Shown here: one piece after another, positions 34,766-43,742 of the stretch
Layout of the letters: each line of letters opens with the position of its first letter
How positions within the stretch are numbered: position 1 is the first letter of the stretch
Source: Saccharicrinis sp050296935
Lineage (GTDB): Bacteria > Bacteroidota > Bacteroidia > Bacteroidales > Marinilabiliaceae
NCBI GenBank assembly: GCA_050296935.1
Contig: JBNKRV010000171.1
Location: forward strand, 1-55,582
Length of the DNA stretch: 55,582 nucleotides
Direction of reading: 5' to 3'
Translations under genes and position numbers: made by a program
The notes under the pieces: model-generated
Seen by the model: only the letters and a program-made list of their open reading frames with translations
What the model was told of the DNA's origin: nothing
The model's database searches: none

Positions 34766-35752
34766 TCAGAATGTATCGTTAAGCCATTGTAATGTTTCAT
34801 TTAATGCTATATCAAATTCAGTAGGTTGGTAACCTAATTGAGATACAGCTTTACGAATGCTTACTTCCCAGTTGTACGAAAACTTATGTACGTATGGTGT
34901 TGTTATTAATGGTGGTTTTCCTGTAAATATAGTGGTTATTTGCAAAATTGTTGAAGCAATCAATATATATGGTATCGGGATATGGAAAAGTTTGTGATTT
35001 GTATGACTGAGCTTCTTAATAGCCATAAAGAATTCGTTGTATGATAAATTGATCCCGCCCAACAGGTAAGTTTGGCCACTCTCTCCTTTGTTAAAAGCCA
35101 AAATATGTCCATTTACTACATCATTTACAAAAACATAGTTTCCAATGGCTTTCCCGTTTCCAGGTATAATATGCCATTTCCCGGATATATAGTTTTGAAT
35201 CAGTTGAGTTATACTATTGCTTTGAGCCATTATTCCGGGTCCGTAGATGCGTGTTGGACAAACGATAACGGGAAAAAAGTTTGCTGATTTTGATTCAAGA
35301 ATCAACTGGAGTGCCTGATATTTTGATTTTTCATACTCGCTGATAAATGGGATCCGGCTTTTGGTGTATTCATCAATGGCCTTGTTATCAGAAGGTCCAT
35401 AGATGCCGGCAGTTGAAGTAAATACTACTTTTTTTATTCCTGATTTTTTAGCGGCACTAATGATATTCTGGGTTCCTTGAACATTAATATTGTAATATGT
35501 GGAGGATTTTCTGGCCCAAGGTCTGACATAGGCTGCTGTATGAAAAATGCCATCACAATTCTTCATTGCATTTAGCAAACTTTCTTTATCATCAAGGGAA
35601 CCTTTGAAAAGATGTATGTTTTTATGATTGATAACCTTCGTTTTAGCAATGTCTCTGTAAAAGGCGTGTATATGATGACCCTCGTTTGCAAGTTTTATGG
35701 CCAGGTTTGATCCAACATAGCCGGTTGATCCGGTGATAAAAAAAGTTTTCAT
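34766..35752 (-). CDS. NAD-dependent epimerase/dehydratase (DFR/3-beta-HSD-like)
   Basis: The 328-residue extended SDR has a Rossmann N-terminus TGSTGYVGSNLA, an active-site Ser/Thr in FTSTAG and YEKSKYQA holding the Tyr-x-x-x-Lys pair. RIYGPG is the usual extended-SDR loop. The sequence is closer to dihydroflavonol-reductase/HpnA-like members than to sugar epimerases, though substrate cannot be read. It overlaps the CPBP gene by 4 bp (ATGA) and so belongs to the HTH-CPBP-epimerase operon. Confidence 0.88.
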   Translation of the reverse strand: MKTFFITGSTGYVGSNLAIKLANEGHHIHAFYRDIAKTKVINHKNIHLFKGSLDDKESLLNAMKNCDGIFHTAAYVRPWARKSSTYYNINVQGTQNIISAAKKSGIKKVVFTSTAGIYGPSDNKAIDEYTKSRIPFISEYEKSKYQALQLILESKSANFFPVIVCPTRIYGPGIMAQSNSITQLIQNYISGKWHIIPGNGKAIGNYVFVNDVVNGHILAFNKGESGQTYLLGGINLSYNEFFMAIKKLSHTNHKLFHIPIPYILIASTILQITTIFTGKPPLITTPYVHKFSYNWEVSIRKAVSQLGYQPTEFDIALNETLQWLNDTF

Positions 35753-36438
35753 TTAAGGTGTGGATTTAAAAAGTTATTTTTTCCTCTTAAGCAAAATACA
35801 TCATTAGATATTGCAATTGTTAAATGAATCAGAAATGCAGTCCAGAAACTGTGGGTTATGATAGAAATTAAGCAAAATATAAATCCAAGAGGGATAGCTC
35901 CCAATGCTTCGAATTTTCCTTTGGGTATATGTGAAATAGCATAAATAAAAATGTTCATTGCTATGCTCCATATAATACCCCAGACTTTTATGGCCTCAAA
36001 TAAAAGAACTCCTCTGAAAGTGAATTCATAAGCCAGTATATATAATATCCAAAGAATAATATTACCATAAAGTTTTGATTTACTGTTGATATTGATTTGA
36101 GGATAATGCTTGTTGTGGCTGGGTTTTTCAGCAAGTTTTCTGTTGGTGAGCAGTACAAAAGCCATTAAAGGTATGGCAAAAATAAGAATGTAAGTAACCT
36201 GTGAATTGTTTATTAATACGTACGAAGTGTGTAAAAAATAATCCAAAGAATAAAAAAATGGAATTGTACCAAATACAATAATTCCCGCTAATCGTAAGTA
36301 TATAAAAGCGTTGCTCTTATATTTTTTATCGGAGTTGTTCTTTGTTTTTAAAATAAAAATGTAGCTTAATAAACTATGCACAAAAACAGCAGTTAATCCA
36401 TAGTAAAAGAAAATATGACTTGCTGAATTGGCATTCAT
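35749..36438 (-). CDS. CPBP-family intramembrane protein with altered EExxxR motif
   Basis: The 229-residue protein has six to seven predicted membrane helices. Near residue 140, YEFTFRG corresponds to the EExxxR motif of CPBP/Abi intramembrane proteases but with Phe in place of the second Glu. A His in ISHI and another in IHLTIAISND match the other conserved sites. The family includes Rce1-like proteases and proteins without known protease activity. It may be catalytically altered. It lies between an HTH regulator (40 bp upstream) and the epimerase. Confidence 0.72.
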   Translation of the reverse strand: MNANSASHIFFYYGLTAVFVHSLLSYIFILKTKNNSDKKYKSNAFIYLRLAGIIVFGTIPFFYSLDYFLHTSYVLINNSQVTYILIFAIPLMAFVLLTNRKLAEKPSHNKHYPQININSKSKLYGNIILWILYILAYEFTFRGVLLFEAIKVWGIIWSIAMNIFIYAISHIPKGKFEALGAIPLGFIFCLISIITHSFWTAFLIHLTIAISNDVFCLRGKNNFLNPHLK

Positions 36439-36478
36439 TTTAGTTTATTTTTAAATTTCAGATGAAAAAATGTGTTTC

Positions 36479-37483
36479 TTAAATATTGTGGGTTTGCTTA
36501 AAGTTTGAAATTGAATCGTGGAGCTTATTAAAAAAACGGTTTCTTTCTTTTTCTCCTACTTGGCTTATGAGATTTGATTTTGACATGATAGCCTTATGAA
36601 AATTGGCGATGCTATTACAAAAAGGTTGATTTGTCGAAGCTAACAGTCCAAGTACATTGTAAGTAATATACACCAGGCAATTTTCACCCATCGATATATG
36701 TATAGTATTGTCGTTAAGCACAATTTCATTTTCGTACAGTTGATAAGTTCCTTCTATACCGGCAGGTTCTGAATTAAAAGGGAAACGCATGCCGTATTCG
36801 GCCTCTTTTTTATTGTGGTTGAGCCAGAGTTCTATTGTATCAAGTAAAATAATTAAGTCTTCTTTGCTGTTAAAATATCCTGAGACCCAATAGTATTCTA
36901 TTTGCCGAATAAGAATTTTAAAGGTGTCCTCATTCCAGATTTCTGTGAAAGGTATTTTTAATGATAATCTGGAAATTAACCTGCACTTTTGAACGATATC
37001 TTTATCAATTTCTGAGATATCGTATTTTTTATTGATTAGGTCTTTTGCTCTGAAAAGTGTTTTTTCCCAAAATAAGAATTTAAATGCTGCAATTTCCGGA
37101 AATTCAAAATACTGAAATATCGGTGGGTCTTTTGCCGCATAAAAGATGTGTATATCAGGTTTGTTATGTAATTTATTGATAATGTTATAGATCAAATCGA
37201 GCCATTTTTTGCCACAAAATTTTTCTGGTTCAATAGGGTAGCATTTAAATGTCATGTATTCAGAATAATCCTGAGTCATTTCATCCAATGATATCTGAAA
37301 TGATTTACTCAACAATATGGCTTCTTCCAGAGTAATCTTCTTTTCCCCTCTAAGTCTTCGGTAAGTACTATCGTAACTAATTTGTAATGCTTCAGAAATT
37401 TCATGAACCAAAGAAAGATTGCCGTTTAACTTCTCTTTGATTTTATCAAAGAACAATTTTTGTATCTCAGCTATATCATTCAT
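36479..37483 (-). CDS. HTH-domain regulatory protein (334 aa)
   Basis: An N-terminal XRE-like helix-turn-helix (about residues 20-70; LVHEISEALQISYDSTYRRL then GEKKITLEEAILLSKSF) is followed by a long C-terminal region, mostly alpha-helical, that I cannot place. Such proteins are common single-gene regulators in Bacteroidota. It is the first gene of the operon with the CPBP and epimerase genes and may regulate this or the convergent SDR operon. Confidence 0.72.
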   Translation of the reverse strand: MNDIAEIQKLFFDKIKEKLNGNLSLVHEISEALQISYDSTYRRLRGEKKITLEEAILLSKSFQISLDEMTQDYSEYMTFKCYPIEPEKFCGKKWLDLIYNIINKLHNKPDIHIFYAAKDPPIFQYFEFPEIAAFKFLFWEKTLFRAKDLINKKYDISEIDKDIVQKCRLISRLSLKIPFTEIWNEDTFKILIRQIEYYWVSGYFNSKEDLIILLDTIELWLNHNKKEAEYGMRFPFNSEPAGIEGTYQLYENEIVLNDNTIHISMGENCLVYITYNVLGLLASTNQPFCNSIANFHKAIMSKSNLISQVGEKERNRFFNKLHDSISNFKQTHNI

Positions 37484-37610
37484 CTATTAAAGTTAAGACA
37501 AAACATTGTGTTTTTCAATGGGGGTTTGATTTGGTTCAGAGTTAATGTGAATATCACCCGAATAAGTGGTTATTAAAACCGGATTAAGTATATAAACTTC
37601 GTTATAAGCT

Positions 37611-37746
37611 TTGAAATAGTAATAAAACAAGCGCATACTGAAATAAGTCATAGCGTCGCTATGGTGAGTTGAAGTAAGTGATTTAAACGCCTTGTATTGA
37701 AGCTGTTTCAGAGTGCAATAGATTTTTAATGCTATTGCGGGTTAAA
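37611..37746. repeat. Dispersed intergenic repeat, second family (copy 2)
   Basis: This aligns with 155-293. The central CATAGCGTCGCTATG (37649-37663) is a perfect palindrome here. AACAAGCG and CGCCTTGT form outer arms and GCAATAG/CTATTGC a second hairpin. It fills most of the gap between the divergent HTH and mnmH genes; outside it I see nothing in 37484-37852. Confidence 0.75.
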
Positions 37747-37852
37747 TTAGATTAGTTGTTTATTTATAATTCAGGAGAATAGTAGAATTAAAATCTGATG
37801 AATTTCTTAGATATAAAATTTAAGATGCTGTTAAAAATATTAAATTTATGGC

Positions 37853-38893
37853 ATGACAGATATTCAAATTGATCAATATTTTCAACAGTACCATCATATT
37901 CCGATTATTGATGTTCGTTCACCTGGAGAATTTGAAAAAGGACATATTCCCGGAGCTTTTAACGTTCCTCTTTTTAGTGATAATGAACGCGCACATGTGG
38001 GTACCGTTTATAAGCAAGAAGGACAAGAAAAGGCTATTGATTTGGGATATTTATATGTAAAACCAAAATTAGATTGGTTTATAAAGGAGGCTTTACGTAT
38101 TGCACCAGGCAAACAAGTAGCCGTTCATTGTTGGCGTGGGGGTATGCGTAGTCATGCTTTTGCGGATCATTTAACGGAAAATGGTTTTGAAGATGTTATG
38201 GTGATTAAGCAGGGCTACAAAGCATTTCGTAATCATGTTTTGTCATCATTTGATGTGGATGTAGATTTAAAGGTAATTGGTGGATACACAGGTAGTGGGA
38301 AAACGCATATTCTTAAAAACTTAATGGAATTGGATTGTCAGGTCATTGATCTGGAAGGTATCGCTAAGCATAAAGGATCTGCTTTTGGGGGGATTGGAGA
38401 GGATAGTCAACCTACCGTTGAACAGTTTGAAAATGATTTGTATATGCAATGGCGAAAATTGGATTATAGCAGGCCGGTGTATATTGAAGATGAAAGTCAT
38501 AATATAGGTGCGGTAAAAATTCCTATGAATTTGTATACAAAAATAAGGGAAGCTAAAGTGTTTTTTTTAGATGTTCCTAAAGAATATCGGGCAAAGCTTC
38601 TGGTACAGGATTATGCTTGTTATGATAATGAATTGTTACGCTCCGGGATATTAAAAATCTCAAAGCGTCTTGGTGGATTAGTTACAAAACTAGCAATAGA
38701 AGCATTGGATAAAAAGGATTATTTTGATGTGGCTTTACTGACTTTAAATTATTACGATAAATCTTATATGAGAGGTATTTTAAGAAGGGATAAAGAAAAA
38801 GTTGTGAAAATTTTACTTACGGATGCTGACCCGGATTTAAATGCTTCCTATATAAAAAGGTTTGTTGAAGAAGAAGCATTGCAACATAAATAG
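37853..38893 (+). CDS. mnmH: tRNA 2-selenouridine synthase
   Basis: MnmH/SelU replaces the sulfur of 2-thiouridine with selenium at the wobble position of tRNA-Lys/Glu/Gln, using selenophosphate. The 346 residues contain an N-terminal rhodanese domain with the catalytic Cys93 in HCWRGGMRS and a P-loop domain with GYTGSGKT. It is next to selD, its selenium donor enzyme, 187 bp downstream. No selA or selB is visible here, so tRNA selenation may be the main selenium use. Confidence 0.95.
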   Translation: MTDIQIDQYFQQYHHIPIIDVRSPGEFEKGHIPGAFNVPLFSDNERAHVGTVYKQEGQEKAIDLGYLYVKPKLDWFIKEALRIAPGKQVAVHCWRGGMRSHAFADHLTENGFEDVMVIKQGYKAFRNHVLSSFDVDVDLKVIGGYTGSGKTHILKNLMELDCQVIDLEGIAKHKGSAFGGIGEDSQPTVEQFENDLYMQWRKLDYSRPVYIEDESHNIGAVKIPMNLYTKIREAKVFFLDVPKEYRAKLLVQDYACYDNELLRSGILKISKRLGGLVTKLAIEALDKKDYFDVALLTLNYYDKSYMRGILRRDKEKVVKILLTDADPDLNASYIKRFVEEEALQHK

Positions 38894-38899
38894 AGCCGT

Positions 38900-39042
38900 T
38901 CCATAAAATAGAGTGTCTGGAGTATAAAGTTTAAATACAAGGCGTGTAAAAAATTCAAACCGCAGTATACCAGCGTATATGAGGATCTGGATTTTGAGTT
39001 ACAACGCAGTAGTTGGACTTTATAGGCGAATACTAAATAAAT
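38900..39042. repeat. Imperfect inverted-repeat element between mnmH and selD
   Basis: Outer arms of about 40 bases pair imperfectly (ATAAAGT near 38923 with ACTTTAT near 39017). The inner core runs TACAAGGC ... TATAC-cagc-GTATA (38966-38979) ... TACAACGCAG. The TACAAGGC ... CAACGCAG layout matches the element at 43129. It sits in the gap between two functionally linked selenium genes. Confidence 0.65.
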
Positions 39043-39080
39043 TGAATTATTTGATCATCATTATAAAGTAATAGTTATTA

Positions 39081-40115
39081 ATGGAGAATATAAAATTAAC
39101 GCAATATAGTCATGGAGCCGGATGTGGATGTAAAATATCTCCAAAGGTGTTGGATTCAATGTTGGTAAGTAACCTCAATCCTATCAAAGATAATAACCTG
39201 ATAGTTGGGAATGACAGTCGCGATGATGCGGCCGTTTACGATATGGGAGATGGAAGTGCCATAATTAGCACAACCGATTTTTTTATGCCCATTGTTGATG
39301 ATCCTTTTACATTTGGGAAAATAGCAGCTACCAATGCAATAAGCGATGTGTATGCTATGGGAGGAAAACCATTAATGGCCATTGCCATTTTAGGATGGCC
39401 CATAAACAAGTTAGCTCCTGAAATCGCTCAAAAAGTGCTTGATGGTGGTAGGGCAGCTTGCTCAGATGCTGGTATTATATTAGCTGGAGGACATAGTATT
39501 GATAGTCCTGAACCTATTTTTGGACTGGCTGTTACTGGCCGGGTAGATCTGGTAAATCTTAAACGAAACAATACCGCAATTGCAGGCTGTAAGCTATATT
39601 TGACGAAACCATTAGGTGTTGGAATTCTTACTACAGCGCAAAAAAAAGGATTACTTGCAGAGGAACATCAGAATATTGCTCCTGATTCAATGAGTAAACT
39701 GAATGTTATTGGATATAAGTTGTCTGAAATTAAAGGTGTTAAAGCGATGACTGATGTAACCGGGTTTGGGTTGTTAGGTCATTTATGCGAGATGTGTGAA
39801 GGGAGTAATCTATCGGCTTATATAAATTATAGTAATATTCCACGTTTCAAAGAAGTGGAGGGGTATATCGAACAAGACTGTATTCCTGGAGGAACTCACC
39901 GGAATTGGGAAAGTTTTGGTCATAAAATCCAGTTAGAAAATGAAGCATTGAAGCTTCTGTTGTGTGATCCTCAAACGAGTGGTGGATTGTTAATTGCTGT
40001 GGAACCAGATTCAATTGACGACTTACAGAATATTCTGGAACAGAATAGTATGAGTACGCAGCCTTTGGGTGAGCTTGTTGAACGAGGAGAAAAACTAGTT
40101 ATAGTTAACGAATAA
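39081..40115 (+). CDS. selD: Selenide, water dikinase (selenophosphate synthase)
   Basis: SelD makes selenophosphate from selenide and ATP. The 344 residues show the N-terminal GAGCGCKI with Cys15 and Cys17 (Cys-type, not selenocysteine). DDAAVY and the Asp-rich metal sites follow, and GGHSID occurs in the ATP-binding domain. The direct neighbour mnmH uses its product. Both cysteines are normal codons, so the gene itself needs no selenocysteine machinery. Confidence 0.96.
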   Translation: MENIKLTQYSHGAGCGCKISPKVLDSMLVSNLNPIKDNNLIVGNDSRDDAAVYDMGDGSAIISTTDFFMPIVDDPFTFGKIAATNAISDVYAMGGKPLMAIAILGWPINKLAPEIAQKVLDGGRAACSDAGIILAGGHSIDSPEPIFGLAVTGRVDLVNLKRNNTAIAGCKLYLTKPLGVGILTTAQKKGLLAEEHQNIAPDSMSKLNVIGYKLSEIKGVKAMTDVTGFGLLGHLCEMCEGSNLSAYINYSNIPRFKEVEGYIEQDCIPGGTHRNWESFGHKIQLENEALKLLLCDPQTSGGLLIAVEPDSIDDLQNILEQNSMSTQPLGELVERGEKLVIVNE

Positions 40116-40292
40116 TTCTAACGTTATCGGCTTGACCAAAATGTCGTAATTACGGTAAATTCCTACAAAAATGTATTTGCCAGTTTAATTTAAATTATTG
40201 GTAAGTGTTAGGTATATAGGTTGATGAGTTGGTTTAGTGAAGTGTGGTAGTATTATTGATTGTATTTTTATCTTAACAATTTAATCAAAATT

Positions 40293-40730
40293 ATGGCTGA
40301 AATTACTTTCTTCGAAAAAACAGGATGTATCAATAATACTAAGCAAAAACAAATTCTGGAACTAGCAGGCCACCATGTTAACGCAATAAATCTTGTGCTT
40401 TACAATTGGAAAAAGGAAGAGCTCCTCGACTTTTTCTCAGGAATGTTAGCTAAGGATTGTTTTAACAGGAATGCACCTTCAGTATCATCAGGAGAAATTG
40501 TACCGGAAGAGTATTCTATGAAGGATGCTATTGAGGCCATGCTATCTGATCACTTACTTATTAAACGGCCATTAATGATAATCGGTGAAGAAAAAATTGT
40601 TGGATTTGATAAAGAATTTCTGGATAAAAAAATCGGACTTAATCCTGGATTAAGTCCGGATCTTGTTCAATTATTAAGCGAAGATTTGATTACATGCCCG
40701 CAGAAAGCTAAAAAACAACAATGTGATTAA
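40293..40730 (+). CDS. ArsC-like (nitrogenase-associated type) protein
   Basis: The 145-residue protein is thioredoxin-fold ArsC/Spx-like. FFEKTGCINNTKQKQIL is close to the N-terminus of proteins annotated as nitrogenase-associated ArsC family, with RPLMIIGEEKIVGFD at the usual position. The single Cys of TGC replaces the CxxC of thioredoxins. The ATG at 40293 fits the family start; 40260 would add 11 residues. No nitrogenase gene is in view, so the name reflects homology only. Confidence 0.8.
   Translation: MAEITFFEKTGCINNTKQKQILELAGHHVNAINLVLYNWKKEELLDFFSGMLAKDCFNRNAPSVSSGEIVPEEYSMKDAIEAMLSDHLLIKRPLMIIGEEKIVGFDKEFLDKKIGLNPGLSPDLVQLLSEDLITCPQKAKKQQCD
40634..40658. repeat. 25-bp perfect palindrome inside the ArsC-like gene
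   Basis: CGGACTTAATCC (40634-40645), one T, then GGATTAAGTCCG (40647-40658). It encodes the repeated-looking segment GLNPGLSPD. No T run follows, so it is not an ordinary terminator. Confidence 0.8.
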
Positions 40731-40842
40731 TCCGGATGGTGTATTTGAAAATTGTGATGAGCGCATAAAGTGTAGTAAATCAAAGTTATACTGAGTTGAA
40801 GTGTTTTTGATGTGTAGTATTTTCTAAAGCATATGAATAGGA

Positions 40843-43104
40843 TTAAATACCTTTAGTGTATTGTTTCATAGTGGTAGGATGAATGTTGTGTTTTAATTTT
40901 GTACCAGCATTTTCATTGTCTTTTAAAACTTCTTCAAATAATGTAATTAATTCTGATTTACTCATATTAAAGGTTGTTTGAGTTTTTATATCTCTTAAAT
41001 CAATTGTATATCCGTCAAAGTGATTCTTAAAATCATTAATGATTTCAATATTCAGATAGTGATTATGATTATATATTTGATGATAATGACCTTTAAATTT
41101 GTGAATAAATAATTGTTCATTTTTTGAATTCGTAATTGTTGAATGTTTTTCACAGTGCTGAATGCAAGTATTGTCAATCTTGTATTTGTTACATCCTGTT
41201 ATTTGATGAAATAAACATGCTCTGCTTGTCATTAAAACAATTGGATGGAAAATGCTATAATGTAATTCGAAATTTTCTGGTCTTTTAATGCTTTTTATTT
41301 GTGTTTTACCTAATTCATTTGAGATAAATGATCCGGTACAATTAAAATTCATTTTTAAACATTGCAGGCTATACGAATTAACCACGTTTAATTGTGGTCC
41401 TGCAATCCAATTTATGTTTTTTTTATACGCATGGTTAGCTATGCCGGTGTTGTTACTAACAATAATTTCAGGTTTAATTATATCCAGAAAATCAAGGCCT
41501 GCCAGATAATCTTCTCCAATAATAATTGAAGGAAACCATGGTATCAGGTTCGTGTTCTTTGTAAAAAGATTCACTAAAGATTTAAATTCTTTTTTGATTC
41601 CGGATGGTAATTGAAAATATATGTCAGCATTTGTATCTATAGCTATGTCATCCTCTGACGAAATTAAGATAGATAGTTTGGGCATCACTATTTCCGGAAC
41701 TGCATTTTTTAATCCGGGAAGCTTGACTGATGGGGTCAGATCTTTGGAGTCGTTTAGGTAAAAAAGCAACTGATGTTTTAATGCAGTGAGTTCTTTAAAT
41801 GGAAGGTATAATGTACCCTTGATATCTTTAATTAAAAGATCATGAATATAAAATTGAGTATCATTTACTGCTTTAAAGCGTTTTTCTATTTCCTGTTTAT
41901 TTAATACCTGAGTCCCTTTGTTCTTTAGTTTATATTCAGATTGTAAAGTAAATGTCTTTTCAGGAGTTTCTGCTATAACTGTTAAAGGTGAATTTACCTC
42001 CCCCGAAAATATTAACGTTAATGGTAATTTTTCAATTGATTGCTGGTTAATTTGAGCTGATATTTCCTTTTTAAGGATCTCTTTTTCTTTGTAGAATGCT
42101 CTTTCTGCTAATTCTTTTGCATGATCAGATGCGTAGTTGTTAATTTCTGTCAGATGTTGGATAGAGTGATCCCTGGGATTATCAATAAACATATCTTTAT
42201 CAAGACCTCCTGTTAAAAAAGAATTGGTAAAGTCGCGATTAAAAGCTTTATATAAATTGCTGTTATCTGTTAATAGTTGATTGTTGTTTAAATAACTGGA
42301 AATTTGTTTCTTCCATGAATTGACGACCGTATACACATAATCAAATTTCTTTATCCGACCTTCAATTTTCAAGGAATCAACATTAGCATCAACGAGTTTA
42401 TCCAGCTCGAAGAAAGCAGAGTTATCTTTTACATTAAGGGGGTACTGTTTTTCAACAGCAGTGATGTTGTATTTATCTCTGCAAGGCTGACTGCATCTGC
42501 CACGGTTACCAGAGTTGCCTGATTGCACTGAACTGGCATAACATTGTCCTGAAAATGAAATGCAATTTGAACCTTGTACGAAAACTTCGGTAAGCATGTT
42601 GTATTGATGCGCCTTGGCTGTCAGTAATTTTATTTCATGAATATTTAACTCTCTTGAAAGATTAACTCGGGTAGTTGATAACTGACTCAGGAATTGTATC
42701 TGTCCTTCATTGTGTGTTGTCAGCTGTGTTGAAGCATGTATCTTTAAACTTTTAAAATATTTTGAGATGATAAAAAGTAAGCCTGAATCCTGAATGATAA
42801 TGCCGTCAATCTTGATGTTAACTAATCTATTTAAAAGCTCAATAATAGCTGGTATTTCATTTTCAACGATTAGGATATTTAATGTGATGAATATCTCACA
42901 GTTGTTTTGATGGGCAAGACGTATAATTCCATTTAAGTCGCTTAAGGTAATGTTTGTTGCTCTGTTTCTGGCATTAAACCTGTCCAGTCCGCAATATATG
43001 GCATCTGCTCCTGCCAATATCGCGGCTTTTATTGAGTCAATATCTCCTCCGGGTGCCAGTAATTCAATCTTTTTCTTCACAAATATGAATAGTAAAATGC
43101 CCAA
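40843..43104 (-). CDS. U32 family peptidase, RlhA-like
   Basis: The 753-residue protein begins with a U32 domain (KKKIELLAPGGDIDSIKAA; ADAIYCGLDRFNAR) and carries the Cys cluster RGRCSQPCR after FSGQCYASS, typical of the iron-sulfur-type U32 enzymes. The middle region (about 330-470) resembles the DUF3656-type domain of RlhA, which hydroxylates 23S rRNA C2501. The C-terminal part holds further Cys (GCNKY, CIQHC). RlhA role is likely but other U32 RNA-modifying members are possible. A GTG at 43080 matches the family start better than the annotated ATG at 43104. Confidence 0.75.
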   Translation of the reverse strand: MGILLFIFVKKKIELLAPGGDIDSIKAAILAGADAIYCGLDRFNARNRATNITLSDLNGIIRLAHQNNCEIFITLNILIVENEIPAIIELLNRLVNIKIDGIIIQDSGLLFIISKYFKSLKIHASTQLTTHNEGQIQFLSQLSTTRVNLSRELNIHEIKLLTAKAHQYNMLTEVFVQGSNCISFSGQCYASSVQSGNSGNRGRCSQPCRDKYNITAVEKQYPLNVKDNSAFFELDKLVDANVDSLKIEGRIKKFDYVYTVVNSWKKQISSYLNNNQLLTDNSNLYKAFNRDFTNSFLTGGLDKDMFIDNPRDHSIQHLTEINNYASDHAKELAERAFYKEKEILKKEISAQINQQSIEKLPLTLIFSGEVNSPLTVIAETPEKTFTLQSEYKLKNKGTQVLNKQEIEKRFKAVNDTQFYIHDLLIKDIKGTLYLPFKELTALKHQLLFYLNDSKDLTPSVKLPGLKNAVPEIVMPKLSILISSEDDIAIDTNADIYFQLPSGIKKEFKSLVNLFTKNTNLIPWFPSIIIGEDYLAGLDFLDIIKPEIIVSNNTGIANHAYKKNINWIAGPQLNVVNSYSLQCLKMNFNCTGSFISNELGKTQIKSIKRPENFELHYSIFHPIVLMTSRACLFHQITGCNKYKIDNTCIQHCEKHSTITNSKNEQLFIHKFKGHYHQIYNHNHYLNIEIINDFKNHFDGYTIDLRDIKTQTTFNMSKSELITLFEEVLKDNENAGTKLKHNIHPTTMKQYTKGI

Positions 43105-43128
43105 TGATTTAAAGATGCGAAGATATGA

Positions 43129-43296
43129 ATAATACCAATTTCACTATGAGGTTAGCGTTAAATAATTTTAGAATTGAACTTTTTATACAAGGCTCAGAAT
43201 TGAGTCATAGACATAGCTACGCCGAAATTTTGTAACGCAGAATAAAAAGCTCAAAATAGAATTATAACGTTAATATCAAGGTGATATTGGTATAAT
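43129..43296. repeat. Inverted-repeat element upstream of the LamG protein gene
   Basis: Left arm AATACCAATTTCAC pairs with right arm GTGATATTGGTATA, and further inner blocks (AGCGTT with AACGTT, GAACTTTTTAT with ATAAAAAGCTC) also pair. The centre reads TACAAGGC, then CATAGCTACG, then GTAACGCAG, the same layout as the element at 38900. It resembles a MITE-like or structured intergenic element. Confidence 0.75.
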
Positions 43297-43742
43297 TGCT
43301 ATATGGGTTGCCTTTGGAGGTTTTCTTCAATTCGAAATCAATGATATTCCAACATTTACATTTATAAATATTTCACACTTGAATGCACAAAATTGCACTG
43401 ACTAAGCTTTAAAAAAACACTTGAATTGTTGATGGAATGTATTTGTTAACACTGTTAAAGATGGCTTGGTAGTTGATGTAATGGGTTTGTATACAATGAT
43501 ATAGATGGGTTGGTGTGTTGTAGGGAGATGTGTTTTTTGAGATGTTTATTAGTGTTAAAAATAGTCAAATAAATACAATTGTTTTTAAAAAAAGTTCAAC
43601 TGATTATATGTCGTAATTAATACTTTAGTAATTGCTAATTAGTCAATATCAACTTATGATATAGCTGATTGTAATGCAGACTACAAATGCCAACCTAGGG
43701 ATTTGATATAGATATAATGTTATAATTTAAAAAAAAGTGATT
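43297..43742. other. Leader region of the LamG protein gene
   Basis: No gene or clear hairpin is visible in these 446 bp. It should contain the promoter and a long 5' leader of the secreted protein gene, but I find no convincing TTG/TAnnTTTG pair. Confidence 0.4.

Noticed and set aside
39081..40115. Selenocysteine in SelD
   Set aside because: The catalytic residues at positions 15 and 17 are ordinary Cys codons and the frame has no internal UGA.
40634..40658. Terminator inside the ArsC-like gene
   Set aside because: The palindrome has no T run on either strand and lies within the coding region.
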